DNA from: Microcoleus sp. LEGE 07076
GTDB lineage: Bacteria; Cyanobacteriota; Cyanobacteriia; Cyanobacteriales; Microcoleaceae
DNA length: 49,210 nucleotides
Assembly: GCF_015207455.1 (NCBI RefSeq)
Contig: NZ_JADEWV010000021.1
Location: forward strand, 1 to 49,210
Direction of reading: 5' to 3'
The translations under genes were made by a program, and so were the position numbers. Positions 8,771 through 16,819 of the stretch are shown here, piece by piece (the stretch's first letter is position 1; every line of letters starts with the position of its first letter). Under the pieces are notes generated by a model. The model worked only from the letters and a program-made list of their open reading frames with translations. It was not told the origin of the DNA and ran no database searches.

Positions 8771-8836
8771 CAAGTCGGAAAAAGTCGGGACTTTAACAAC
8801 CGACTCAAGTAGGAAAAAATAGGAAAAAGTAGGATA
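8771..8836 (+). promoter_or_regulatory. iterated AAGTCGG/AAGTAGG motifs upstream of the NB-ARC gene
   Basis: Two AAGTCGGaaa-type units (near 8772 and 8782), an inverted CGACT (8801) and three AGTAGGAAAAA-like units (8809-8833) lie in the 100 bases before the NB-ARC start. Close repetition of one 6-7-base core with an inverted copy is typical of a multi-site regulator region. Which protein binds is unknown. Confidence 0.35.
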
Positions 8837-8868
8837 CAATCAGTGAAACTCTAATAACAACGCAACCT

Positions 8869-10338
8869 ATGGACGTTCAAGAAGTCTTAAAACTTGCCGA
8901 CGACCTAGTTTTTATCAATACGGGAAAACACTTAGACAATCTGCAAGAGGTGATACTGCGGGGAACTTTACAATGTCAGAAATACTCAAAAATAGCAGAT
9001 GAATCTCACTGTAGTGAAGGTCACATTAAAGATATTGCCTCTGAATTATGGAAGCTACTATCAAAAATATTAGGCGAAGAAGTCAATAAAGCAAATTTTA
9101 GAGTCAGATTGGAGCAAGTAAAATTGTCAAATCTCTGGAACTTCAATAATAAAGATTGTTTACACATTGGTGAAGTCAACTTCTGTGAAAATAGTTCACA
9201 TTCCCCAAAAGTCCCCAACTCACCAATTGATGAAGAACCCCTAACCAAAGGCAATACTGAACCCAAAGTGCGTCAATTCTTAGCTGAAATGCCTAAGTCT
9301 GCCATTTTCTACGATCGCACCACATCTCTCACCACCCTCAAACAGTGGATTCTACACGAAAACACCCGCCTACTCGCCATACACGGCATAGTCGGCATTG
9401 GTAAAACCGCACTCGCCGCCCAACTTGTCCAACAAATCAAACATGAATTTGATTTCGTTATCTGGCGAAGTCTCGCCACATCTCCACCCCTGTCAATACT
9501 TCAAACAAATATAATTCAATTCTTCTGTAGGGGCGGTGCCCCCGTGCCCGCCCCAAATGCCGACGGTGTGGTTGTCCCAGAAAATGGGGCAACCACAGGG
9601 GGATTGCCCCTACTGGGCTACTTGCAAAAATACCGCTGTCTGCTGATACTGGATGACGTACAAATGGTAAATAGCCGCGGACAACTCGCTGGCAATTACC
9701 AACCTGGATATGAAGATTACGGCACGCTATTTCGACAAGCAGGAGAATTATCTCACAACAGTTGCTTAGTGTTGCTCAGTTGGGAACAACCCAGAGAAAT
9801 CGCCGCATTAGAAGGCAAAAACCAGCCAGTGCGATCGTTACAACTCAATGGTTTAGGTACGGGCGCGGGGGAAATCCTTAGAGAAAAAGGTTTAGCTGAA
9901 CATGAAAAATGGTCAGAAATAATTGAACAATACAGAGGCAATCCCTTGTGGTTGAAAATAGTTGCTACAATGATTCAAGATTTATTTAACGGCAGCCTAT
10001 CGGAATTATTATCTGACGAGCCACTATTTTTAGGTGATTTAGAATCTTTACTGCATCAGCCATTTAATCGCTTATCCGAGTCGGAAAAACAGGTAATGTC
10101 ATGGCTAGCGAGTGAAACCGCGCCAGTTTCCATCTCAAAAGTGCCAGAGAATATCCAATTATCCCGATCGCAATTTTTGAAAGTTATGCAATCCTTGGGA
10201 AGGCGTTCATTTGTTGAAAAAATCCAGAATGGCGATTCCCTACGGGATAGCTACGCTTCACGCACATTTTTTACCCTGGCACCGATACTAAAAGAGTATG
10301 TCAAAACTAACTATTCCCGCCCAAATAGTGAGTCATAA
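8869..10338 (+). CDS. NB-ARC STAND ATPase with vMAP-like N-terminal HTH
   Basis: A 489-residue signal-transduction ATPase. Residues 1-90 resemble the HTH domain at the N-terminus of cyanobacterial vWA-MoxR-associated (vMAP) STAND proteins. Residues 145-400 form an NB-ARC ATPase with Walker A GIVGIGKT (173-180), Walker B CLLILDDV (257-264) and the GNPL motif (357-360). A winged-helix-like region ends the protein. Most relatives continue into WD40 or TPR repeats; this one has none, so it is either a short form or truncated. Two repeats are read in frame. One is an 87-bp element between Walker A and Walker B (9527-9613). The other is a copy of the GGCGATTCCCTACGGGATAG repeat (10231-10256, near residues 455-463). 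The ATPase may be impaired. Confidence 0.85.
   Translation: MDVQEVLKLADDLVFINTGKHLDNLQEVILRGTLQCQKYSKIADESHCSEGHIKDIASELWKLLSKILGEEVNKANFRVRLEQVKLSNLWNFNNKDCLHIGEVNFCENSSHSPKVPNSPIDEEPLTKGNTEPKVRQFLAEMPKSAIFYDRTTSLTTLKQWILHENTRLLAIHGIVGIGKTALAAQLVQQIKHEFDFVIWRSLATSPPLSILQTNIIQFFCRGGAPVPAPNADGVVVPENGATTGGLPLLGYLQKYRCLLILDDVQMVNSRGQLAGNYQPGYEDYGTLFRQAGELSHNSCLVLLSWEQPREIAALEGKNQPVRSLQLNGLGTGAGEILREKGLAEHEKWSEIIEQYRGNPLWLKIVATMIQDLFNGSLSELLSDEPLFLGDLESLLHQPFNRLSESEKQVMSWLASETAPVSISKVPENIQLSRSQFLKVMQSLGRRSFVEKIQNGDSLRDSYASRTFFTLAPILKEYVKTNYSRPNSES
9527..9613 (+). repeat. in-frame 87-bp element with 8-bp inverted ends, inside the NB-ARC gene
   Basis: GTAGGGGC at 9527-9534 and GCCCCTAC at 9606-9613 are exact inverted ends. 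The interior also has hairpin halves (GGTTGTCCC and GGGGCAACCAC). The element is 29 codons long and adds a low-complexity Gly/Pro/Val peptide between the IIQFF and LLGYL segments. The same head (TGTAGGGGCGGTG) occurs at 2757 after lpdA. It behaves like a miniature dispersed repeat that entered the gene without breaking the frame. Confidence 0.6.
10231..10263 (+). repeat. intragenic copy of the GGCGATTCCCTACGGGATAG repeat
   Basis: At least 26 bases match the intergenic copy at 4825-4850. Here it is read as NGDSLRDSYASR near the C-terminus of the NB-ARC protein, so the gene has taken up a second repeat in frame. Confidence 0.65.
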
Positions 10339-10445
10339 AAATTATATAGCAAATCCCGGTAAGGAGACGGCAATGCCGTTTCCCTACAGTGAATTTTCGG
10401 GAATTTGGAAATGTGCGATCGACCTTTGTTTATTGAATTTGCTTT

Positions 10446-10650
10446 TCAGTCCTCTTTTAGAGGACTTTCGCTATGAGACGGGGGTTTTCAACCCCCGGCG
10501 GAATTGCGGGTTAGCGCGAGAACTTTGACGACGGGAATGTGCGACAATTTTCGATTTTAGATTCGGAATTATTTTAGGTGTGGCGAGAAACCGGGTTTTT
10601 TCGAGAATCTTTCTTCACAGTCGGTGATTTAGCAAAAAACCCGGTTTCTG
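10446..10650. repeat. intergenic repeats (AGTCCTC hairpin and AAACCCGG inverted pair)
   Basis: The 387 bases between the NB-ARC and HigA-like genes hold two repeats. One is a small hairpin (AGTCCTCTTTTAGAGGACT, near 10448). The other is an inverted pair GAGAAACCGGGTTTTTT (10585-10601) / AAAAAACCCGGTTTCT (10633-10648). The second type recurs near 21720-21790, 21905, 41030-41096, 42390 and 47853. No gene is supported here. Confidence 0.6.
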
Positions 10651-10725
10651 AGATTTTGGGTTTTGTGCTAAATCCCTTAAATTTGATAAAATTAGATATC
10701 TGCAAAACATCTGAACGATCGCTAA

Positions 10726-11325
10726 ATGTTTGACTCCGACAGGTACAGCAGCTTGCTATCTCAATATCAACCGCGCATTATCAAAAATGAAGATGAAAAC
10801 GAGATATTTTTGGAAGTCGTAGAAAGCTTGCTCTCTCGGACAAATATAACTCCAGAAGAAGATACCCTCCTAGAACTATTAGTCAAACTAATTGAAGATT
10901 TTGAAGAAACGCATTATCAAATAAATGCTTCAACGCCCCACTCAAGACTTCTTCATTTGATGGATGCTAGAAATCTAGAGCCAGCGGATTTAGTAGAAAT
11001 TATGGATACAATTGACAGAGTAACTCAAATCATTAATAACCAGCTAGAAATTACCAAAAAACAAGCTGAGGCTTTGGGAAAGTTTTTTGATGTCAATCCG
11101 AGTTTGTTTATATTTAATTACAATCTTTCATATTTCTTAGTCCGCCCAAGCAAACTTCGTTTGTTTAGACGCGATTTCAATTGCCGAATAATTTATCGAC
11201 TTAAGCCGATCGCACAACAGCAGATTCAGCAACAATTCCTTCATCTTTGTCGCTCAAACCAGTTCCAAATTCAGTATATTGCCGCACTCCAGGATGCCGA
11301 AAACCAAGCACAATATCTTCTTTAG
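10726..11325 (+). CDS. HigA-like antitoxin with abnormal C-terminal extension
   Basis: Residues 1-129 match the pattern of cyanobacterial HigA/XRE-type antitoxins. They have an N-terminal helical dimer region (LLELLVKLIEDFEETHY), an HTH (LHLMDARNLEPADLVEIMD...IINNQLEITKKQAEALGKFF) and the typical end VNPSLFI. Family members normally stop right after LFI. Here the frame runs on for 70 residues of unrelated sequence and overlaps the 3' end of xisI on the other strand. Removing two bases at 11107-11117 (tttatatttaa to tttatttaa) would restore a stop after Ile129, so a 2-bp insertion is the likely cause. No HigB/RelE toxin gene is adjacent, so it is an orphan. Confidence 0.7.
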   Translation: MFDSDRYSSLLSQYQPRIIKNEDENEIFLEVVESLLSRTNITPEEDTLLELLVKLIEDFEETHYQINASTPHSRLLHLMDARNLEPADLVEIMDTIDRVTQIINNQLEITKKQAEALGKFFDVNPSLFIFNYNLSYFLVRPSKLRLFRRDFNCRIIYRLKPIAQQQIQQQFLHLCRSNQFQIQYIAALQDAENQAQYLL

Positions 11326-11593
11326 GAACACCTGCTGCTAATAAATCCGTCGCCACTCCTTCTTCAGTATCATCATATTGAATCCAGATTTTACCGTCTA
11401 TTAAATCGAGGTGGATTGGTGTAGCATGAAGGTAATTGTCATCATTCCAACCAAGATCCAAAACTAAATATCCTCCTCGTTCATCATCAAATAACAGTTG
11501 AGAATGATAGCCGTCAGGTATAGTATTGCGGAATTTAGCGTGTTCCTGAAGTATAGTTTTGATAATTTCTTGGTATCTCAATCGGGTATCCAT
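11201..11593 (-). CDS. xisI: XisI-like fdxN element excision controlling factor
   Basis: A 130-residue protein of the XisI family, recognised by YQEIIKTILQEHA, the LFDDERGGYLVLDLGW core, HLDLIDGKIWIQYDDTEEGVATDLLAAGVPKEDIVLGF and the RQYTEFG end. In heterocystous Anabaena, XisI and XisH are needed with the recombinase XisF to excise the fdxN element. Free-standing xisH/xisI pairs are abundant in other cyanobacteria and their role there is unknown. The start overlaps the xisH 3' end by 16 bases (11578-11593), so the two are co-translated. The last 125 bases lie under the run-on tail of the HigA-like gene. Confidence 0.9.
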   Translation of the reverse strand: MDTRLRYQEIIKTILQEHAKFRNTIPDGYHSQLLFDDERGGYLVLDLGWNDDNYLHATPIHLDLIDGKIWIQYDDTEEGVATDLLAAGVPKEDIVLGFRHPGVRQYTEFGTGLSDKDEGIVAESAVVRSA

Positions 11594-11997
11594 TGAAGTA
11601 TTGCCTCACTTTTTTCATCAAAAACAATCAGTTTAACAATTTGATTCTTTAATAACACCTGCCCTAATTCTATGGTAAATACGCTCTTAAAAGCAGGCTT
11701 AGAAATAGCCAGATATAAATTTCTATCGCTCTGCATTTCATTAAGCACTTGGCGGTAAAGAACGTACTGTCCTAAAGCCTGTTCCAAGTCCCTTACATCC
11801 GATCGCCCTACAAAACTCTTAACCTCAACAACAATTTTTTGGGTTCCTTTTTCGGCATTAATTAGACGCTCTGCACCCAAGTCAGCAGATAAACGCTTGC
11901 GACCAATTTGCATGGGAAATGGATCGTGAGTAATTGTCCAGCCATCCTTTTGTAAGGCACGCTTAACTGTCTCGTGATATATATCTTTAGCTGACAC
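11578..11997 (-). CDS. xisH: XisH-like protein, PD-(D/E)XK nuclease fold
   Basis: A 139-residue XisH-family protein. The endonuclease-type motif is clear: Asp39 (LSADLGAERL), Glu58-Val-Lys60 (IVVEVKSF) and a following helix with Gln (DLEQALGQYVLYR). No recombinase gene (xisF/xisA type) is present in the window, so this is a free-standing xisHI pair. Overlapping reading frames, nuclease-like motif and close spacing suggest a two-component conflict or toxin-antitoxin-like module, which is inference. Confidence 0.9.
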   Translation of the reverse strand: MSAKDIYHETVKRALQKDGWTITHDPFPMQIGRKRLSADLGAERLINAEKGTQKIVVEVKSFVGRSDVRDLEQALGQYVLYRQVLNEMQSDRNLYLAISKPAFKSVFTIELGQVLLKNQIVKLIVFDEKSEAILQWIPD

Positions 11998-12145
11998 GGA
12001 TTAGCTCTCAGGCTAGGAGGATTTACTGTAACTATTATATAATACTTTTAAACTTGTCGCGATCGCGGTAAGGTATAAATCCCCAGCCTAAAAACCGCGC
12101 TGTCAACTGTCAACTGTCAACTGTCAACTGTTTATCCCCCCTATC

Positions 12146-13045
12146 ATGCTTCAAATCCGCCGCCGTCCCCCCAGCACCTCCGTCTCCGTACTTTACCTCA
12201 GCTACAAAATCGCCGTACCCGACGCCGAACCCCAGCACATCCTCGAAGAAATCGTCTGGCAAAAAGAGGTTGAAGTTGCCCAAAAGCGCGATCGCACTCC
12301 CTTATCCGAACTTCACAAAAAACTCCCATTCGCACCGGCAACTCGCGACTTTCTTGCCGCCCTCAAAAACGGCAAAACCACACCAGCCATCATCGCCGAA
12401 GTCAAAAAAGCTTCTCCCAGCAAAGGCGTAATTCGCGAAGATTTCGACCCAGTGGCGATCGCCCGATCCTACCAAGAAAACGGCGCAACTTGCATCTCCG
12501 TACTCACCGACGAAAAGTTCTTTCAAGGCAGTTTCGACAATCTCGCTAAAATCCGTGCCGCCGTCGATTTACCTTTACTTTGCAAAGAGTTTGTAATCTA
12601 TCCCTACCAAATCTATCTCGCCCGGATTCACGGCGCTGATGCTGTATTGTTAATCGCCGCCATTCTCTCTGACAAAGATTTACAATACTTTGTGAAAATT
12701 GTCAAGACTTTGGGCATGACTGCTTTGATTGAAGTTCACACTCAAGAAGAACTCGATCGAGTATTAACCCTACAAGGCGTAAACTTAATCGGCATCAACA
12801 ACCGCAACTTAGCAGACTTTTCGGTCAGCCTAGAAACCACCGCTCAACTGTTAGCCTCCCGCCAAACTGAAATCGCAGCAAAAGGCATCCTCACCGTCAG
12901 CGAGTCAGGAATTCACACTCCCGATGACCTCACCCGAGTTGCCAGCGCCGGGGCCGGGGCTGTCCTCATCGGCGAATCTTTAGTCAAACAGCCAGATCCG
13001 GGGGCTGCTTTAGCCACGCTTGCTAAGGGGCATCAGAACACCTGA
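12146..13045 (+). CDS. trpC: indole-3-glycerol phosphate synthase
   Basis: TIM-barrel enzyme of tryptophan biosynthesis that closes the indole ring of CdRP to give indole-3-glycerol phosphate. Conserved motifs are visible: [11 protein letters not shown] (catalytic Lys), [62 protein letters not shown] and SESGI, then VLIGESLV for phosphate binding. At 299 residues it has the N-terminal extension MLQIRRRPP typical of cyanobacterial TrpC, which supports the ATG at 12146. A short CTGTCAA tandem repeat (about 12103-12130) lies just upstream. Other trp genes are not adjacent. Confidence 0.95.
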   Translation: MLQIRRRPPSTSVSVLYLSYKIAVPDAEPQHILEEIVWQKEVEVAQKRDRTPLSELHKKLPFAPATRDFLAALKNGKTTPAIIAEVKKASPSKGVIREDFDPVAIARSYQENGATCISVLTDEKFFQGSFDNLAKIRAAVDLPLLCKEFVIYPYQIYLARIHGADAVLLIAAILSDKDLQYFVKIVKTLGMTALIEVHTQEELDRVLTLQGVNLIGINNRNLADFSVSLETTAQLLASRQTEIAAKGILTVSESGIHTPDDLTRVASAGAGAVLIGESLVKQPDPGAALATLAKGHQNT

Positions 13046-13058
13046 AAGGCGAGACCGC

Positions 13059-13294
13059 TTGACAAACACCCCCGAATTCTGATAAAAATTGATAGAGTAG
13101 GTAAACGATCAGAATTTCTAGCCTGCATCGGCTCGATCGCTTAACTCTAAAAAAATATCACTCAAAGCAATATTGCAGAGAAGTATTTTGCCAGAAAGCG
13201 ATTAAATGTATTCGCTCTCGCTAGTCGATCGCCAGATTTAGCGATGCTAATGCACCAAGCCCCGAAAAGTCGAGCGGCCAAGCAGGGGTTTTTG
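13059..13294 (+). ncRNA. candidate small RNA between trpC and the next gene
   Basis: In the 350-base gap, TTGACA (13059) is followed after 16 bases by GATAAA, a plausible sigma-70 promoter. About 175 bases later AAGCCCC (13257-13263) can pair with GGGGTTT (13285-13291) ahead of a five-T run, a weak intrinsic-terminator shape. No reading frame of note lies between. A second hairpin (CCCCATGCA/GCAATGGGG, about 13343-13364) precedes the next gene. This is a structural guess with no family match. Confidence 0.25.
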
Positions 13295-13395
13295 TACGGT
13301 TAGAAAACACATAAAAAATCGGGCGTCTAATGTTCACCTGTGATGCCCCATGCAGTTGCAATGGGGTGTCGGTTCGTTGAGGTATCTTAGCTTTC

Positions 13396-13641
13396 ATGGA
13401 GCCAATTCCCCTTCCTTCGTACATTCATTATGAATTGCTACTTCAATTGTTAGAACGCAAAACTATGTTTGCTGTCAGTCCACAATCGCCGCAGCAGCAA
13501 CAAGTTCACCAACTTATTATTACACTCCGCAAAGCCCTGGCGATTCAGAAGCAATTAGAACAAAGCTGCGAGCGATCGAACTTGGCAGTAGAATATCGGT
13601 GGTCTTTAAATGAAACTAACCCTACGGGAGTCAAAAGTTAA
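13396..13641 (+). CDS. small conserved cyanobacterial protein (probable DUF5340)
   Basis: An 81-residue protein beginning MEPIPLPSYIHYELLLQLLERKTMF, which resembles DUF5340, a small family of unknown function found in cyanobacteria. It is mostly helical with a Gln-rich middle (SPQQQQVHQLIITLRKALAIQKQLEQ) and no membrane segment. The conserved start MEPIPLPS fixes the start codon. Family name is from memory and moderately sure. Confidence 0.7.
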   Translation: MEPIPLPSYIHYELLLQLLERKTMFAVSPQSPQQQQVHQLIITLRKALAIQKQLEQSCERSNLAVEYRWSLNETNPTGVKS

Positions 13642-13719
13642 AAAACTTAGAGTACCAACATGAGGTATCGTATTTGATTTATTCTGTAGAACTCCCACAG
13701 AAAAAGTTAGGAAAATATC

Positions 13720-14877
13720 ATGGACAACAAATCAATGCTGATGATTCCCGGGCCAACGCCGGTGCCGGAAGCGGCTTTGCTGGCGATGGCAAAACACCCG
13801 ATGGGCCACCGCAGCAAGGAATTTGACGCGATTTTTGCAGACTGTACCGAAAACCTCAAATGGCTGCACCAAACCAGCAGCGACGTGCTGAGTTTAAACG
13901 TTTCCGGTACCGGCGCGATGGAAGCTGGGATAATTAATTTCTTGAGTGCGGGCGATCGAGTTTTAGTCGGTACAAACGGCAAATTTGGCGAGCGTTGGGC
14001 TGAAGTAGCCGAAGCTTACGGTTTAAATGTCGAAATTATTAAAGCCGAGTGGGGTCAACAATTAGACCCCGAAAATTTCCGCGAAAAACTCGAAGCAGAT
14101 ACAGAGAAGCAAATCAAAGCCGTCATCATCACCCACTCGGAAACCTCCACGGGCGTTCTCAACGACCTCGAAACTATCAACGGCCACGTGAAAGCCCACG
14201 GCGAAGCTTTAATTATGGTTGATGCTGTCACCAGTTTGGGTGCTGCCAATGTGCCGATGGATGCTTGGGGAATTGATGTGATTGCTTCTGGTTCTCAGAA
14301 AGCTTACATGATTCCCCCTGGTTTGGGTTTTGTGGCGGTGAGTCCTAAAGCTTGGGAGGCTTACAAAAGTGCGAAACTGCCCCGTTATTATTTAGATTTG
14401 GGCAAATACCGCAAAGAAGCTGCCAAAAATACAACTCCTTTCACTCCGCCAGTAAATATGTTTTTTGGACTGCAAGTAACTTTGCAGATGATGAAAGCCG
14501 AAGGGTTAGAAAACGTTTTTGCGCGGCACAAACGCTTAATGACAACTACTCGTGCTGCCGTAAAAGCTTTAGGTTTGCCGTTGTTCGCGGCTGACGGTGC
14601 AGCCAGCCCTGCGATTACTTCGGTGATGCCGCCAGCATCAGTAGACGCTCAAAAAGTGCGGACTTTGATGAGAAAGAATTTTGACATTGCTCTTGCCGAC
14701 GGACAAGACCATTTGAAAGGTAAAATCTTCCGAATCGGTCATTTGGGCTTTGTGTGCGATCGTGATATTCTAGCAGCTATTTCCGCTTTGGAAGTGGTGT
14801 TGCGAGAACTGGGTCATGAAGGCTACACTCCTGGTGCCGGCGTTGCCGCTGCTGCGAAAGTTTTGACACAATCTTAA
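13720..14877 (+). CDS. class V aminotransferase, alanine-glyoxylate type
   Basis: A 385-residue PLP enzyme of the alanine/serine-glyoxylate aminotransferase family. The start motif MLMIPGPTPVPEAAL, the NVSGTGAMEAGI phosphate-binding turn, the HSETSTGV loop and the PLP-lysine region ASGSQKAYMIPPGLGF are all present. In cyanobacteria this orthologue has long been annotated as a soluble hydrogenase 42-kDa subunit, a historical name with weak support. A role in transamination of glyoxylate (photorespiration) fits the family. TTAGGAAAATATC precedes the ATG. It stands alone. Confidence 0.9.
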   Translation: MDNKSMLMIPGPTPVPEAALLAMAKHPMGHRSKEFDAIFADCTENLKWLHQTSSDVLSLNVSGTGAMEAGIINFLSAGDRVLVGTNGKFGERWAEVAEAYGLNVEIIKAEWGQQLDPENFREKLEADTEKQIKAVIITHSETSTGVLNDLETINGHVKAHGEALIMVDAVTSLGAANVPMDAWGIDVIASGSQKAYMIPPGLGFVAVSPKAWEAYKSAKLPRYYLDLGKYRKEAAKNTTPFTPPVNMFFGLQVTLQMMKAEGLENVFARHKRLMTTTRAAVKALGLPLFAADGAASPAITSVMPPASVDAQKVRTLMRKNFDIALADGQDHLKGKIFRIGHLGFVCDRDILAAISALEVVLRELGHEGYTPGAGVAAAAKVLTQS

Positions 14878-14930
14878 TCTAAGTTGTTAAGGGATTTTGG
14901 GTTTTGGATTATCTAAAATCTAAAATCCTT

Positions 14931-15143
14931 TTAATATGCTTGCGCCAACCAATCAAAGATTTTATCCAACTGTTCGAGAGTGACTAAACCGTACTGCCAC
15001 AGAACCATCGGCAAGGAATTCGGGTCTTTATCGCGCTGCCGCTGTTTGTCGCCGCGGCGTTCGGCGACGGCGATTGATGCGGGCGAAATTGCCAACTCTT
15101 CTTGTAAAAATCGAATTAATTTAGTGTATGTAGCGGGTGCCAT
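14931..15143 (-). CDS. DUF2949 family protein
   Basis: A 70-residue protein of the cyanobacterial DUF2949 family. It has the conserved opening MAPATYTKLIRFLQEELAIS and the conserved end PMVLWQYGLVTLEQLDKIFDWL. A charged insertion (ERRGDKQRQRDKD) sits between. The start at 15143 is preferred over an ATG ten codons upstream because TGGAGG lies 9 bases before it and homologues begin there. Function unknown. Positions 15174-15890 upstream are about 700 bases of AT-rich DNA in which no gene is seen. Confidence 0.85.
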   Translation of the reverse strand: MAPATYTKLIRFLQEELAISPASIAVAERRGDKQRQRDKDPNSLPMVLWQYGLVTLEQLDKIFDWLAQAY

Positions 15144-15892
15144 GTGATTTTGCCTCCATGTGTTGGACACCATTTTCTGATGGGAACCTGATGTTTTTGA
15201 TTAGTAATAAGCCAGTTTTAAATCTGTCTTTTAACCGTTGATAACTGTTTGAAGAGTATTAGCGGTTGGTGAAACTGTGAAAGTCAGTGCTGAGTGCGAC
15301 TTGCGCGAGCCAACCTTTCCCAAAAAGCGAAAAGTTTTGCAGTTTTGCGAATGGCCCGATCGACTTGCGATCGCGATCGGAACCTCAACTGAATACCTCG
15401 GCATATTTGCAGCGCGAATCTGAAATAAATTCAGCTACTTAAAACTAATAAATCAGGTTCAGAGTTTAACTTCATCTGCGAAAATCCAGAATCCGCAAAT
15501 CTACTTCCCCAATATTGGTCAGATATTTTGCTCGAACCCTAATCTGCTACCTAAGATTAACTTTGCCAATTAAATTAGCTCGTCGCATCTTACTTCAGAT
15601 AGGTTTAATAGATTGAGCTCGCTCGCCAGAAGTTCCAGAGAATTTCCTTTCGCGATCGACGCCCTTGAGACCACCCTCGTCTCTCAGGATTCCGGCCCGA
15701 GTCGCTGACTCGTCTCGTACCTGGAACCCACAATTTACAGCTCCTGCAAACAAGCTCAAGTCCAGACTGACTGAGATCGACATCCTAGCAAATCTTTTCC
15801 TGTTTGTGCTGAATCTTACATTAATAATTTAACAGATTTTGTAAATTTTTGTAAAGTTTATAAATTTTTGCTGATTTTGCGAAGCCCGACGA

Positions 15893-16073
15893 AGGAAGAA
15901 GGAAGACGGAAGAAGGAAGAGGGAAGAAGGAAGAAGGAAGAGGGAAGAAGGCAGAAGGAAGAAGGAAGAAGGAAGAGGGAAGAAGGAAGAGGGAAGAAGG
16001 AAGAGGGAAGAGGGAAGAAGGAAGAGGGAAGAAGGAAGAAGGAAGAGGGAAGAAGGAAGAAGGAAGAAGGAAA
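15893..16073 (+). repeat. polypurine tract of GGAAGA-type tandem repeats
   Basis: About 180 bases are almost all purine on this strand (two C interruptions, near 15907 and 15952), built from GAAGGAAGA and GAGGGAAGA units. It starts only about 30 bases past the stop of the convergent DUF192 gene. Reading frames across it (Arg/Lys/Glu-Gly on one strand, Leu/Pro/Ser/Phe on the other) are compositional artefacts. Long homopurine tracts with mirror symmetry can form triplexes. Confidence 0.85.
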
Positions 16074-16100
16074 CCAGGGGATTGTTGCTGCGTGCAGATT

Positions 16101-16616
16101 TTAGTTGAAAAACTCGATTTCAATACGATCGCCCACTTTGACACCGAGTTCAGCAGCTCGCCCGCTCCGGAGTTCGATCACTCGATCGACAGAAGTATCG
16201 GGCCCGTAGGTGGGACAAGGATCGGCAGTACAAGGAGGTGTTTCTGCTGCGATGGCTGTGACGACTTCATCCCGCAGAAAAATCATATCCAGAGAAATCA
16301 GGCAATTTTTCATCCAAAAATTGACCCACCGCGCCGGTTTAAACTCAAACAGCATTCCTCTGTCATCGGCCAAAGAAGTTCTGTACATTAAACCCATAGC
16401 CTGTTGTTCGGATGTTTTGGCGACTTCTAGTTCGATAGGGCGATCGGCTATCCGAGCTCTAGCAGAAATCGGCAAAACTTGACCGGATGTTGTCGCCGTC
16501 GGAGACTGCGAGGCCAAAATGCCAGTAACACCAGCATCCGCGACAGGTAAAGCCGGCGAACATCCCAGCAAAAATACAATTACCCCAATATTTAGGAAAG
16601 TAGCGAAATAACTCAT
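16101..16616 (-). CDS. DUF192 family lipoprotein
   Basis: A 171-residue predicted lipoprotein. The N-terminus MSYFATFLNIGVIVFLLGCSPA is a signal peptide with lipobox LLGC (Cys at about residue 19). The DUF192 domain follows, with its hallmarks ELEVAKTSEQQAMGLMYRTSL, GMLFEF, VNFWMKNCLISLDMIFL and VIELRSGRAAELGVKVGD. Function is unknown; it probably sits in the periplasm or on the cell envelope. The upstream in-frame extension to 16706 is coded by tandem repeats, so the ATG at 16616 is chosen. Confidence 0.9.
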   Translation of the reverse strand: MSYFATFLNIGVIVFLLGCSPALPVADAGVTGILASQSPTATTSGQVLPISARARIADRPIELEVAKTSEQQAMGLMYRTSLADDRGMLFEFKPARWVNFWMKNCLISLDMIFLRDEVVTAIAAETPPCTADPCPTYGPDTSVDRVIELRSGRAAELGVKVGDRIEIEFFN

Positions 16617-16639
16617 AATGATTTTAGATTTAGAATCGA

Positions 16640-16818
16640 GAATCGGTAATGGGGAATCGGTAATGGGGAATTGGTAATGGGGAATTGGTAATGGGGAATT
16701 GGTCATTGGTCATTGCTAGCAAATAACTAATGACTAATGACTAATGACTAATAACTAATGACTAATGACTAATGACTAATGACTACTGACTACTGACTAC
16801 TGACTACTGACTACTGAC
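16640..16818. repeat. short tandem repeat arrays
   Basis: Two adjoining arrays fill the gap between the DUF192 and response-regulator genes. The first is a GGTAATGGGGAATT 14-mer repeated about four times (16640-16700). The second is an array of heptamers, TAATGAC and then TACTGAC (about 16727-16818). They end directly against the stop codon of the response regulator. Confidence 0.85.
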
Positions 16819-16819
16819 T

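Noticed and set aside
10298-10528. 76-codon frame after the NB-ARC gene
   Set aside because: It begins inside the NB-ARC 3' end in another frame and runs into intergenic repeats.
11201-11997. Excisable fdxN-type element
   Set aside because: xisH and xisI are present, but no xisF-like recombinase or flanking direct repeats are visible.
15868-16104. Arg/Lys/Glu/Gly-rich frame, and its Leu/Pro/Ser/Phe antisense
   Set aside because: Both are translations of the polypurine tract.
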